This document shows, piece by piece, positions 34,119 through 42,888 of a DNA stretch of 64,000 nt. The notes beneath the pieces were generated by a model that did not search any database, was not told the origin of the DNA, and saw only the letters and a program-made list of their open reading frames with translations. This DNA comes from an uncultured Lachnospiraceae bacterium (GTDB lineage: Bacteria; Bacillota; Clostridia; Lachnospirales; Lachnospiraceae). Numbering within the stretch: the stretch's first letter is position 1; every line of letters begins with the position of its first letter. The stretch covers positions 1-64,000 of the forward strand of contig URMK01000001.1 in the NCBI GenBank assembly GCA_900548905.1, given 5' to 3'. The position numbers and the translations under genes are program-made.

Positions 34119-34790
34119 ATGATACGGGCAGTGATTTTTGATATGGACGGGGTTCTGGTAGACAGTGAGATGCTGTATCTGAACCTGCGTTACCGGTTTG
34201 CAAAAGAGAAGAATCCCGGGGTAACCCTGGAGGAGCTTATACCCACTGTGGGGCGCTCCTCCGAGGGCAGCTGGGGTATTGTGGCAAAAGCGGTGCACAA
34301 TGGGATGACCTGGCAGGAGCTTCTGGCAGAGTATAAGGAAAAGGTGGTGATTACCTATCCGTCTCTGGATTTCAGAAGTATTTTCAGGGAGGAGGCCCGG
34401 GATGTCCTTCAGAAGCTGCAGGAAAAGGGAATACGCCTGGCGCTGGCTTCCTCCAACGGGCTGGCAATCGTGGAAAAAATATTGGCGGATAACGGAATAC
34501 GGCATTATTTTGAACTGGTGGTCAGCGGAGAAAGCTTTTACCGGAGTAAGCCGGATCCGGAAATTTACATCCACACAGCGGCCTCGCTTGGTGTCGGGGC
34601 CGGCGAATGCCTCGTTGTAGAAGATTCCACCGCCGGTATAACCGCGGCCCATCAGGCCGGTATGCAGGTCGCCGCCCTTGTGGATGATCGGTTCGGATTT
34701 GACCGTTCCCTGGCTGATTTTGAAGTGGGCAGGCTCCGGGAGATTCCGGAACTTCCGACCTTCACCGGAAAAGGGGGCCTTGCCCGATGA
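34119..34790 (+). CDS. HAD-family phosphatase (beta-phosphoglucomutase-like)
   Basis: A 223-residue HAD hydrolase. The nucleophile motif is FDMDGVLVDSE (near residue 8), motif II is ASSNG, the motif III Lys region is YRSKPDPEIY, and motif IV is VVEDSTAGI. The motif SKPDPE and the cap position match the PGMB/DOG-phosphatase group. ATG 34119 is preferred, with GAAGGGG upstream. It probably dephosphorylates or isomerises a sugar phosphate. Its position behind the GH3 gene suggests linked sugar use. Confidence 0.83.
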   Translation: MIRAVIFDMDGVLVDSEMLYLNLRYRFAKEKNPGVTLEELIPTVGRSSEGSWGIVAKAVHNGMTWQELLAEYKEKVVITYPSLDFRSIFREEARDVLQKLQEKGIRLALASSNGLAIVEKILADNGIRHYFELVVSGESFYRSKPDPEIYIHTAASLGVGAGECLVVEDSTAGITAAHQAGMQVAALVDDRFGFDRSLADFEVGRLREIPELPTFTGKGGLAR

Positions 34791-34794
34791 GGTT

Positions 34795-35217
34795 TCAGCT
34801 GATAATAGGCAGTTCCATTTCATACAGAAGTTCATTCAGGGCCACAATGGACAGCCCTTTGAGAAAGGCATGGATTATGGCGCAATCCCGTTCCGTCCGG
34901 GGATAAAGAACCGGATACCCGGTCTGTTTCAGCAGTGTCTGGGTTTCCTCCAGCGTAAGCTCCATTCCCAGACACAGAGCCAGCAATTTATCGCGGGAAG
35001 GCTGTTTGATGCCTGAAAAGATCTGGTAGGCATATGTTCTGTCCAGTCCGGAGGCTTCAATACTTTTGCTTTTGTTTCTGTTTTTTTCCGTTAGAAGTAG
35101 TTCCAGGGCGGCAGAAACAGTGATATTTACCCGTTCCTCCCGCGTATTTTGCATATAGGAGTCAAACTCCTGTGTCCGTTTCATCAAGTCAAATAATTCC
35201 TGTGTTGTTTTTTTCAT
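34795..35217 (-). CDS. Small HTH (XRE-like) protein
   Basis: A 140-residue protein with a helix-turn-helix-like core around residues 50-100 (IEASGLDRTYAYQIFSGIKQ). The C-terminal half (ETQTLLKQTGYPVLYPRTER) resembles small XRE-type regulators found next to Ser/Thr kinases in clostridia. It is divergent from the kinase at 35386 and ends 4 bases from the HAD gene, tail to tail. The role as partner or regulator of the kinase is inferred from position. Confidence 0.6.
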   Translation of the reverse strand: MKKTTQELFDLMKRTQEFDSYMQNTREERVNITVSAALELLLTEKNRNKSKSIEASGLDRTYAYQIFSGIKQPSRDKLLALCLGMELTLEETQTLLKQTGYPVLYPRTERDCAIIHAFLKGLSIVALNELLYEMELPIIS

Positions 35218-35385
35218 TGATTAATTCCGAATCCTTCTTTATAGTAGTAAGCATAGGTATATTGTAGCCGGTATAAAAACGGGAGTCAAGCGGCGGGATA
35301 ATGACAGCGGCTGGACAAAGAAGAGGCTCCGGGAAATTATGAGGCGGGCAGCATACAGATAAATACGCAGAAAGGAACAAAAGTT

Positions 35386-36504
35386 ATGGATAATGCGTCA
35401 CAGATGGCCGGAGAAATCCGTCATCAATACGTGAACGAAAATTATGAGGATATTCTGGAACTGGCATCGGGTGAGGAAGATCAGACTTTGCTGGCCAGAC
35501 GTGTTTCGGACGGCAGGCTTGTGATTAAGAAAAGTATGCCTCTGGCGCAGGGAAAGATATATGAGAAGCTTTTGAACAAGCCTCATCCGAATGTGGCTGC
35601 GGTTTGGGATGTGATAAAGCTGAAGGAACAGTGTGTGGTAATCACGGAATATGTGAGCGGAATTACCCTTCAGGAGCTGCTGAAGCAGAGAGGGACGCTG
35701 CCTGAGCAGGAAGCGGTCCCTATTATTCTGCAGCTGCTTAAGGGGCTGGAATTTATCCACAGCCTGGGAATGGTGCACCGGGATATCCATCCGGGTAATG
35801 TACTGATCTCCACGGATAAGGTGGTGAAGATCCTGGATATGGGGATCGCCCGGAATATAAAAAGGGATCAGAGTACGGATACCACCGTGCTGGGAACCGT
35901 GGGTTTTGCAGCCCCGGAGCAGTTCGGTTTTGCCCAGACGGACTCCAAATCGGATATTTACAGTATTGGTGTGCTGTTGAATGTGATGATAACGGGAAAG
36001 CTTCCCACGGTGATTATTCCGGGAGGCCGGATAGGGGGGATTATCCGGAAATGTATCCAGATGGATCCCGGCGGCCGGTTCCAGAATGTACATGAATTGA
36101 GTCAGGCGCTGATGCCCGGAAGAATGGATGTGCCGGAGCAGGAAGAGAGTTCTGAAGAGGAGGAGCCGGGGAAGAAAGCCGTTATTCCCGGTTTCCGTAC
36201 AGGGAAAATATGGAAAAAAGCGGTAGCGATAGCGGGTTATATTATCATGTCATTATTCACTGCAGTGCTGGTGGGTAATGCGGCTGTAAAGCTGGGAGTG
36301 ACAGGATTTCTGCTGGAATTCCTCGCCTGCTTCATAATGATGTGGCTTCCCCTCCTCATCGCTTCTAATTTTTATGAATGGGACAGAAAGATTTTCCCGT
36401 TTTCCAGATGGAATAAAGATGTGGTTCTGGTAATACGGATTATATTGACGGTAGTGCTGGTTTACGCGGGCATGAGCCTGGAGACTTCCCTGCCGGTTAA
36501 TTAA
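35386..36504 (+). CDS. Membrane-anchored Ser/Thr protein kinase
   Basis: A 372-residue Hanks-type kinase. The catalytic loop is VHRDIHPGNVL and the metal motif is DMG (usually DFG) in KILDMGIAR. The activation-segment end is GTVGFAAPEQF. A VIKK lysine is present near residue 48, but a classic GxGxxG glycine loop is not visible. Two to three hydrophobic helices follow at about 285-372. No PASTA repeats are present, so it is not the PrkC type. It is divergent from the HTH gene at 34795. Confidence 0.85.
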   Translation: MDNASQMAGEIRHQYVNENYEDILELASGEEDQTLLARRVSDGRLVIKKSMPLAQGKIYEKLLNKPHPNVAAVWDVIKLKEQCVVITEYVSGITLQELLKQRGTLPEQEAVPIILQLLKGLEFIHSLGMVHRDIHPGNVLISTDKVVKILDMGIARNIKRDQSTDTTVLGTVGFAAPEQFGFAQTDSKSDIYSIGVLLNVMITGKLPTVIIPGGRIGGIIRKCIQMDPGGRFQNVHELSQALMPGRMDVPEQEESSEEEEPGKKAVIPGFRTGKIWKKAVAIAGYIIMSLFTAVLVGNAAVKLGVTGFLLEFLACFIMMWLPLLIASNFYEWDRKIFPFSRWNKDVVLVIRIILTVVLVYAGMSLETSLPVN

Positions 36505-36544
36505 CCGTGCAGGGGAAAGACGGGGAGTATGCTGCGGGCATACC

Positions 36545-36595
36545 AAAAAGAAGGAGAATTCCTATATCTTTGATGTAGGGATTCTTCTTTTTTTT
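36545..36595 (+). terminator. Probable terminator after the kinase gene
   Basis: AAAAAGAAGGAGAATTCCTA pairs imperfectly with TAGGGATTCTTCTTTTT, ending in a run of T residues. Confidence 0.65.
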
Positions 36596-36617
36596 GATAC
36601 GGAAGGGCAGGAAAAGC

Positions 36618-37133
36618 ATGAAAGTGAAAAGAAAAGCTTTCGTTTTTTATGGGCTGCATATCGGGACGGCATTGCTGTTGGGGCTGTTGATCTATCTGTT
36701 TTGCGGAAGAGATATCCGCATACTGCGGTTGGCAGGGCAATGGCTTCCTCTGGAACGGCTGCCTGAAGCGGGGCCGGGCATGGTATCCCGCTTCGCCCGC
36801 AACTACCTGTGTGATATGGCATGGGCCTATGCACTGGTTTTTGCCGTATATCTGTTTACAGGAGAAGAAGGAAACCTGGGGAAGCTGTCCGCCGGCTGTA
36901 TGATATTTGCCGGAATAACGGAATGGATGCAGCTGGCCGGCTTCCTTTCCGGAACCTTTGATATATGGGATATTGTATTGGAAGGGCTGGCCGTCCTTAT
37001 GGCTGCCTTTTTAATAAAACGACACAAGGAAAAGCGAGGAGGATTTTATGAAAAAGAATACAAAAATGAGGGTAGCGGTTACGGCGGTGCTGGCAGTATT
37101 CCTTATGATGGCGGCAGGGAGCGGTTCCGCTGA
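36618..37133 (+). CDS. VanZ-like small membrane protein
   Basis: A 171-residue protein with about four hydrophobic segments. The pattern ITEWMQLAGFLSGTFDIWDI resembles the conserved acidic/Gln and G-TFD segments of VanZ-like proteins, which have no settled function. The ATG at 36618 is assumed; an earlier ATG is at 36594. The last about 29 codons overlap the next gene by 86 bases and look atypical (EKEYKNEGSGYGGAG), so the natural stop may have been lost or the frame altered. Confidence 0.55.
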   Translation: MKVKRKAFVFYGLHIGTALLLGLLIYLFCGRDIRILRLAGQWLPLERLPEAGPGMVSRFARNYLCDMAWAYALVFAVYLFTGEEGNLGKLSAGCMIFAGITEWMQLAGFLSGTFDIWDIVLEGLAVLMAAFLIKRHKEKRGGFYEKEYKNEGSGYGGAGSIPYDGGRERFR

Positions 37134-37974
37134 TACGGATTCCACAAAAGCAATAGCGGATGATACCGGCAATGGTACGACGGAGACCGCTTCGGAAAAA
37201 AAGGAAGAGGAATCGCCGGAAGAAGCGGGCGTTCCCACAATTGAGGAACAGGTGTTGTTGGATCAGGATGGGGTAAAAATTACGGCACTGGGCCTGGAGG
37301 AGGACTCTATCTGGGGAACGGGCCTGAAAATTCTTATTGAAAACAATACGGATAAGGATCTGGGTATCGGCTGCGATGCATTAATCGTGAACAACTATAT
37401 GATTTCCGATCTGTTTTCATCCAAGGTTGCCGCGGGAAAAAGCGCAAATGAAACGATAAACCTTTCTGCTTCTTCCCTGGAGGCTGCTGGTATTGCCAAT
37501 ATCGGACAGATTGAAATCTACTTCCGAAGCTACGACAGCAGCAGCTTTGAAACAATTTCCACCTATGACAAGGTGACTGTTCAGACATCGGAATTTGCCA
37601 ATATGGATACTCAGGCAGCAGACGAAGGCAAGGAGCTGGTAAACCAGGACGGGATACGTATTGTGGGAAAATTTGTGGATGAAGACAGCTTTTGGGGAGC
37701 CGGAATACTGCTGTATCTGGAAAATAATTCCGGTAAAAATATAAGTGTCAGCTGCAGCGATGTATCGATAAACGGTTTTATGATCAACCCTATTTTTTCC
37801 GCATCCGTTTATGATGGGAAAATGGCAGTAAAGGAAGTTACTATATTATCCAGTGATTTGGAGGAAAACAATATTACGAGCGTGGAAGAAGTGGAACTGA
37901 AATTTTCCGTACTGGACAGGGATTCGTTCCAGAGTCTGTTTAAAACGGATACGATTTCCTTTACAACAAAATAA
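37048..37974 (+). CDS. Secreted or membrane-anchored two-repeat protein with a broken lipobox
   Basis: A 308-residue exported protein. The N-terminal signal segment (about 8-24) ends in MMAAGSGS where a lipobox Cys (AAGC) would be expected: a Ser is found instead, one base away from Cys. After an acidic linker there are two similar domains (about 66-185 and 195-305), each opening with a DQDG or NQDG turn and carrying IENNT or LENNS near the middle. I do not recognise a function. The ribosome site GAGGAGG is good. Confidence 0.7.
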   Translation: MKKNTKMRVAVTAVLAVFLMMAAGSGSADTDSTKAIADDTGNGTTETASEKKEEESPEEAGVPTIEEQVLLDQDGVKITALGLEEDSIWGTGLKILIENNTDKDLGIGCDALIVNNYMISDLFSSKVAAGKSANETINLSASSLEAAGIANIGQIEIYFRSYDSSSFETISTYDKVTVQTSEFANMDTQAADEGKELVNQDGIRIVGKFVDEDSFWGAGILLYLENNSGKNISVSCSDVSINGFMINPIFSASVYDGKMAVKEVTILSSDLEENNITSVEEVELKFSVLDRDSFQSLFKTDTISFTTK

Positions 37975-38011
37975 GAAAGCAGACAAGGAAAAGAGGCGAT
38001 TCTGCTGCAGC

Positions 38012-38095
38012 CAAGGGCTCAACCTCGCTTACTTTTCCCGGTTATTTAAGGAACAGATGGGCGTTACCTATCTGGAATATTTCCGTTGTGGAAAG
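38012..38095 (+). pseudogene. Remnant of an AraC-family C-terminal HTH
   Basis: One frame reads QGLNLAYFSRLFKEQMGV and then TYLEYFR, a typical AraC recognition-helix region. There is no upstream sensing domain or helix-turn-helix partner, and the frame leads only into short non-matching sequence. It looks like a decayed gene end. Confidence 0.65.
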
Positions 38096-38175
38096 TTTAC
38101 TTTTATTCTTGAATGGGATATACTATAAGTGAACTCAAGTTTTCTTTTAATTTCAAGAATAGAAAGGGTGATTAT

Positions 38176-38433
38176 ATGAATTTGGCGAAAATCTCTGCAA
38201 ACGGCCAAATCACCGTGCCAGCGGAAATACGGAGGCTGCTCGGATTAAAGTCCGGGGATAAAATTCTGTTTTACCAGAAGCAGGACGGAGAAATTGTTGT
38301 GAGTAATGCTTCTACCAAAGCAATCCGTAAAGCGCAAGCCGCTTTTTCCGGGGTTGCCGAAGAAATGGGTGTTTACAGTGAAGATGATATTCAGGCACTT
38401 GTAGATGAAGTAAGATACGAAAAGGAAAGGTAA
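38176..38433 (+). CDS. AbrB/MazE-type antitoxin
   Basis: An 85-residue protein with an N-terminal SpoVT/AbrB swapped-hairpin domain (AKISANGQITVPAEIRRLLG). A GVYSEDD segment and a charged C-terminal tail would wrap the toxin. The ATG at 38176 is chosen because AGAAAGG lies just upstream; the longer frame starts at 38113. The PIN-domain gene follows 1 base after its stop, the classic antitoxin-toxin arrangement, and the pair probably represses its own promoter. Confidence 0.82.
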   Translation: MNLAKISANGQITVPAEIRRLLGLKSGDKILFYQKQDGEIVVSNASTKAIRKAQAAFSGVAEEMGVYSEDDIQALVDEVRYEKER

Positions 38434-38434
38434 T

Positions 38435-38833
38435 ATGCGGATATTGGTTGACACAAATATCCTGTTCTCCGCATTGGTCTTTCCACAATCTAAACCGGCG
38501 CGAACGCTTTTGTATGTTGCGGATAATCACGAAATTGTCCTGTGTGACCGTATTATAGTGGAATTGCGGGATATTCTGAAACGAAAAGCCCCAAAGTTCC
38601 TGCCGGATGCAGAAGTGTTGCTTGCGGAAATGTCTTATGAGTTAATACCGGCGGTAGACCATGCGGAAAAGTTGATACGCGACGCAAAAGACCAGCCGAT
38701 CTTAAATGCGGCAATTGTGTCAGATGTGGATATTATTCTCACGGGGGATAAGGATTTTTTAAGTTTTGAAATGGAGCATCCTAAATGTATGACTGCTGCA
38801 CAGTTCTTTGCGAGTGAGGGCGTGGAAGAATGA
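38435..38833 (+). CDS. PIN-domain toxin (VapC-like)
   Basis: A 132-residue PIN-domain ribonuclease of the 'putative toxin' PIN family. Acidic residues line up as in PIN nucleases: Asp6 (VDTNIL), Glu in VELRDIL, and the late pair in DVDIILTGDKDFL. It would cut RNA with bound divalent metal when freed from the AbrB-type antitoxin encoded 1 base upstream. Start ATG 38435. Confidence 0.82.
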   Translation: MRILVDTNILFSALVFPQSKPARTLLYVADNHEIVLCDRIIVELRDILKRKAPKFLPDAEVLLAEMSYELIPAVDHAEKLIRDAKDQPILNAAIVSDVDIILTGDKDFLSFEMEHPKCMTAAQFFASEGVEE

Positions 38834-38910
38834 TTTTTATACGCCTGGAAAAAGAACATTCGGTAGGAATCTGAAAACAGATTGGGTACCGGATGACAGA
38901 AGACTGCCTT

Positions 38911-39825
38911 TCATATAGGCAAGTCTGCCGCAAGGGGTGTCTGGTTTCTGCAGAGATTGACACAGGATACAAAATGCTTTGCGATGGGAGACAGATTGTG
39001 GCCTTTTCTATAGCAAAGATCGATGTGTGTAGTCAGCTCCGGTACGACAGGAAGAATCCGGATATCTGAGTTGTTCGCATAATAGGATGCCTGCTTTTGC
39101 ATCAGCAGGCCGATTCCCATATTTTTGGAAACCAGATCGATTATGTTTTCAATCCGGTGGCTGGTATAAGAGACACCGGGAGTAAAGCCTGCTTCCTCAC
39201 AGGCCCTGATACAGAGAGAATAAAGAAGAGTTCCTTCGTTCAACAGAAGGAGCTTTTCTTTTTTTAACCGGAAAAGAGAGAGTTGTGTATCCTCCTCCGG
39301 GAAAGCGGCTGGAGGGCATACCGCGGCGAGACGGTCGGCAGTATAGGGGATATGGACAAAATCCGGTTCCGTTTCTTCTCCTTCCCGGATAAAAGCCAGT
39401 TCACATTTGCCGTCCCGCAGCATCTGCTTCAGAACGGTGGATTCTTCCTCCAGAATATGCACATGAAAGGAGGAATTGCTCTGGTTAAAAAGAAGGATGG
39501 TATCCGTTATGCCGTATTGAGCCATCACCGGAATGGAACCTATGGTGAGGGTGGCTTTCTTTCTCTCCCGGGAATGGTAGAGCGCCGTTTCGTATTCATA
39601 TTGAAGGCGGGATATACGGCGGGCATAGGTAAGAAAAATCGCTCCATCCTCCGTGAGTTCAAGACAGCGTGTGGTACGCCGGAAAAGAGGAATGTCAAGC
39701 TCCTGTTCCATCGCTTTTATATGTTTGGACAGACTGGACTGGGAGAGGAAAAGTGCATCCGCAGCCCTGGAAAAATTGCCGGTATCGGCGAGAACCACAA
39801 ATTCTTTCAGATAATCGATATTCAT
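38911..39825 (-). CDS. LysR-family regulator divergent from the tannase operon
   Basis: A 304-residue LysR-type regulator. The N-terminal winged helix reads YLKEFVVLADTGNFSRAA and LSQSSLSKHIKAME, and the effector domain covers about 90-290. It is divergent from the tannase operon with a gap of 163 bases. LysR regulators usually control the divergent operon and respond to a pathway compound, so a gallate-like phenolic acid is a reasonable guess. This is by position only. Confidence 0.88.
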   Translation of the reverse strand: MNIDYLKEFVVLADTGNFSRAADALFLSQSSLSKHIKAMEQELDIPLFRRTTRCLELTEDGAIFLTYARRISRLQYEYETALYHSRERKKATLTIGSIPVMAQYGITDTILLFNQSNSSFHVHILEEESTVLKQMLRDGKCELAFIREGEETEPDFVHIPYTADRLAAVCPPAAFPEEDTQLSLFRLKKEKLLLLNEGTLLYSLCIRACEEAGFTPGVSYTSHRIENIIDLVSKNMGIGLLMQKQASYYANNSDIRILPVVPELTTHIDLCYRKGHNLSPIAKHFVSCVNLCRNQTPLAADLPI

Positions 39826-39874
39826 AAGTACTCCTATTTATTCTTGTTTGGAATATATTATACCCTTTTTCGAA

Positions 39875-39903
39875 TTGCCTGCCAATCCATAATTTTCTAT
39901 AAT
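39875..39903 (+). promoter_or_regulatory. Promoter of the tannase operon
   Basis: -35 TTGCCT (39875-39880) and -10 TATAAT (39898-39903) are 17 bases apart. The ATG at 39902 sits inside the -10 box, which rules it out as the translation start. Confidence 0.8.
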
Positions 39904-39988
39904 GAACCACAGGCAGGACATAAAGGGCTGTCTGAACGGTTACATAAAGTGTCGGAGTGCTATGAAAAAAGGAAGAGAGGATAAAAAA

Positions 39989-41398
39989 ATGGGGTATAGT
40001 CTGCTTTTTAATCCGGAAAATTACCGGGTGGAGTCTGTGGAGGCACAAGGCCATACTGTGGTTTACAGGGCCTATGAAGATTTGGTATATGTGGAAAGGC
40101 CGACGGCCGGAGAATACCAGAGGATGAATATATATGTGCCGGAATTGCTTATGGAAGGAGGGACGATAGGCCGTTATGACAGGCATACGGCCCCCGTATT
40201 TCTGGCAAATACGGTGGGCGGATATATGCCGGGAAAACCGGAGAAGCCGGGCAATCATTTTATGGGGAAAACCAACGCCCTTTTCTTTGCACTGCAGCAT
40301 GGCTGTGTGGCGGTATCTGTGGGGGCCAGGGGCAGAGGGCTTACGGGGGCTGACGGAAGCAATATCGGCTGTGCCCCGGCCTGCATCGTGGATCTCAAGG
40401 CGGCTGTGCGATACCTGAAGTATAACCGGGAACGGATCTGCGGTAATATGTCACGGATTATATCCAATGGAACGAGCGCCGGCGGAGCGCTTTCCGCGCT
40501 GCTGGGAGTGACGGGAAATCATCCGGACTATGAAAGCTATCTGGAGGCGGCTGGAGCCGCCGAGGCGGGGGACGATATTTATGCCGCATCCTGCTACTGT
40601 CCCATTACCAATCTGGAGCATGGGGATATGGCCTATGAATGGGAATTCAACGGTCTGGATGATTACCGGAGCATGCGGTTTGAAAAGGATGCGGAAACCG
40701 GGGAGATGAAGAGGCAGCCCGTGACGGGGACACAGACGGAGGAACAGAAAAAGCTTTCCGCTGAACTTAAAAAATTATTCCCATCCTATGTGAACAGTTT
40801 ACATTTGACGGATGAACGGGGAAATGACCTTATTTTAGAAGAGGATGGGAATGGAAGCTTTAAGCAATATATCAAATACCGTGTCATGGAATCCATACAA
40901 AAGGCAATGGAAGGAGGAACGGATTTTACCGGCTGTCCCTGGATTCAAATACGGGACGGGAAAGCGGTGGATATGGATTTTGAACAATTTACGGCATTCC
41001 GTACCAGGATGAAAACCACGCCTGCCTTTGATGACGTATGGTTGAAAACGCCGGAAAATGAGCTGTTCGGAACCGATGGCATCGCTTCCCGGCATTTTAC
41101 CCGTTTCAGCCTGGAGCATACCGGGGCGGAGGGGAAAATGGCAGAAGAAGGCCAGATCCGGCGGATGAATCCGATGAACTATATAGGCGACAGCCATTGC
41201 GATACGGCACCCTGTTTCCGTATCCGTCACGGCGCTTCCGACCGGGATACTTCCCTGGCGGTTTCCGCCCTGCTGGCCGCCGCCCTGAAAAAACAGGGCA
41301 TACAGGTGGACTACCATCTTCCCTGGGGACTGCCCCATGCGGGAGATTACGATTTACCGGAGCTGTTTGCCTGGATTGACCGTATTTGTGATGTATGA
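39989..41398 (+). CDS. tanB: Tannase (tannin acylhydrolase)
   Basis: A 469-residue esterase that splits galloyl esters (tannins) into gallate and alcohol. The nucleophile Ser163 lies in GTSAGGALSALLG. Asp418 (GASDRDTSLAV) and His450 (WGLPHAGDYD) complete the triad. These positions match within one residue the Ser163, Asp419 and His451 known for Lactobacillus plantarum tannase, which is also 469 residues long. No signal peptide, so it is intracellular. The start at 39989 has GGAAGAGAGG upstream. It opens an operon with a gallate-decarboxylase set. Related feruloyl esterases share the fold, but the triad spacing and the neighbours favour tannase. Confidence 0.85.
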   Translation: MGYSLLFNPENYRVESVEAQGHTVVYRAYEDLVYVERPTAGEYQRMNIYVPELLMEGGTIGRYDRHTAPVFLANTVGGYMPGKPEKPGNHFMGKTNALFFALQHGCVAVSVGARGRGLTGADGSNIGCAPACIVDLKAAVRYLKYNRERICGNMSRIISNGTSAGGALSALLGVTGNHPDYESYLEAAGAAEAGDDIYAASCYCPITNLEHGDMAYEWEFNGLDDYRSMRFEKDAETGEMKRQPVTGTQTEEQKKLSAELKKLFPSYVNSLHLTDERGNDLILEEDGNGSFKQYIKYRVMESIQKAMEGGTDFTGCPWIQIRDGKAVDMDFEQFTAFRTRMKTTPAFDDVWLKTPENELFGTDGIASRHFTRFSLEHTGAEGKMAEEGQIRRMNPMNYIGDSHCDTAPCFRIRHGASDRDTSLAVSALLAAALKKQGIQVDYHLPWGLPHAGDYDLPELFAWIDRICDV

Positions 41399-41409
41399 AA
41401 GGAGCCGCT

Positions 41410-42888
41410 ATGGATTACAGGACAGAAATTTTGGATTTGCGGACCGCGCTGCATGTACTGCAAAAGGAGGAAGGCCAGCTGACGGAAACGGATGTGCAGG
41501 TGGATACCATGGCCGAACTGGCAGGTGTTTACCGCTATGTAGGAGCCGGCGGCACCGTAAAAAGGCCTGCAGGAGTAAACGGGCCGGCCATGATATTTCA
41601 TAATCTGAAAGGGTTTCCGGATGCATCGGCAGCGATTGGGATCCTGGGAAGCAGGAAACGGGTGGGCCTTCTGCTTGGCTGTCCTCCGGAGTCTTTGGGC
41701 CGGCTTTTATGCGAGTGTGCCCGGAGTCCGGTTCCCCCTGAACTATCCTGTGAGCCTGCGCCCTGCCAGGAGGTGGTACATTATGCACAGGAGGAGGGTT
41801 TTGATCTGCGAAAGCTGCTTCCCGCGCCTACAAACACACCGGTGGATGCAGGCCCCTATATTACACTGGGAATGTGCTATGCCAGCCATCCGGATACCGG
41901 TGTCAGTGATGTGACCATACACCGTATGTGCCTTCAGGGAAACGCGGAACTGTCCATTTTCTTTACCCCGGGAGCCAGACATATCGGAGCCATGGCGGAG
42001 CGTGCCCAGGAGCTGGGACAGCCGCTGCCCATTTCCATAAGCATAGGCGTGGATCCCGCAATTGCGGTCACCTCCTGTTTTGAACCGCCCACAACCCCGC
42101 TTGGATTTAATGAACTGTCCATAGCCGGCGCATTGCGCAGGCAGCCTGTCAGGCTGTGTCCCTGCCTGACCATACAGGAGAATGCCATTGCCAATGCTGA
42201 ATATGTGATTGAAGGGGAAATCCTTCCCGGCGTAAGAATCCGGGAGGATCAGGGCAGCAATACCGGTTATGCCATGCCGGAATTCCCGGGTTACACGGGA
42301 CCGGCCAGCGACGAATGCAGGCTGATCCGGGTGAAAGCGGTGACACATCGGAAAAATCCGATCATGCAGACCTGTATCGGGCCGGGCATGGAACATGTGA
42401 ATATGGCGGGTATCTGTACGGAAGCCAGCATTTATGCCATGGTTGAAAAAGCCATGCCGGGCCGGCTGAAGAATGTCTATGCCCATCCGTCGGGAGGCGG
42501 GAAATATATGGTTATCCTTCAGATTGCCAAAAAGGTGCCCAGTGATGAGGGCAGGCAGCGCCAGGCCGCCCTGCTGGCCTTCAGCGCCTTTTCGGAATTG
42601 AAGCATATCATTCTGGTGGACGAGGATGTGGATATTTTTGATACGGATGATGTGCTGTGGGCACTGAATACCCGGTATCAGGGAGATGTGGATACGATAT
42701 TCATCCCCGGCGTGCGATGCCATCCCCTGGATCCCAGCCAGCGGCCGGACTACAGCCCATCCATACCGGATGTGGGAATATCCTGCAAGACTATCTATGA
42801 TTGTACGGTCCCGTTTTCCATGAAGGATCGGTTCCGGCGTGCTGCATTTATGGAGGTGGATCCGTCAAAGTGGATAAAAAAAGATTAA
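41410..42888 (+). CDS. lpdC: UbiD-type aromatic decarboxylase (gallate decarboxylase-like)
   Basis: A 492-residue decarboxylase of the UbiD family, which uses prenylated FMN to remove CO2 from aromatic acids. Family features include VTIHRMC, the active-site EGEILPGVRIREDQG and PEFPGY. L. plantarum gallate decarboxylase LpdC is about 490 residues. ATG 41410 is chosen because AAGGAG lies just upstream, while the ATG at 41395 overlaps the tannase stop without one. The gene lies between the tannase and UbiX-like genes, so gallate to pyrogallol is the likely reaction. Related decarboxylases for protocatechuate or vanillate cannot be excluded. Confidence 0.83.
   Translation: MDYRTEILDLRTALHVLQKEEGQLTETDVQVDTMAELAGVYRYVGAGGTVKRPAGVNGPAMIFHNLKGFPDASAAIGILGSRKRVGLLLGCPPESLGRLLCECARSPVPPELSCEPAPCQEVVHYAQEEGFDLRKLLPAPTNTPVDAGPYITLGMCYASHPDTGVSDVTIHRMCLQGNAELSIFFTPGARHIGAMAERAQELGQPLPISISIGVDPAIAVTSCFEPPTTPLGFNELSIAGALRRQPVRLCPCLTIQENAIANAEYVIEGEILPGVRIREDQGSNTGYAMPEFPGYTGPASDECRLIRVKAVTHRKNPIMQTCIGPGMEHVNMAGICTEASIYAMVEKAMPGRLKNVYAHPSGGGKYMVILQIAKKVPSDEGRQRQAALLAFSAFSELKHIILVDEDVDIFDTDDVLWALNTRYQGDVDTIFIPGVRCHPLDPSQRPDYSPSIPDVGISCKTIYDCTVPFSMKDRFRRAAFMEVDPSKWIKKD

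Noticed and set aside
39902..39988. ATG 39902 as the tannase start
   Set aside because: It lies inside the TATAAT box. Starting at 39989 gives 469 residues with Ser at 163, as in characterised tannase.
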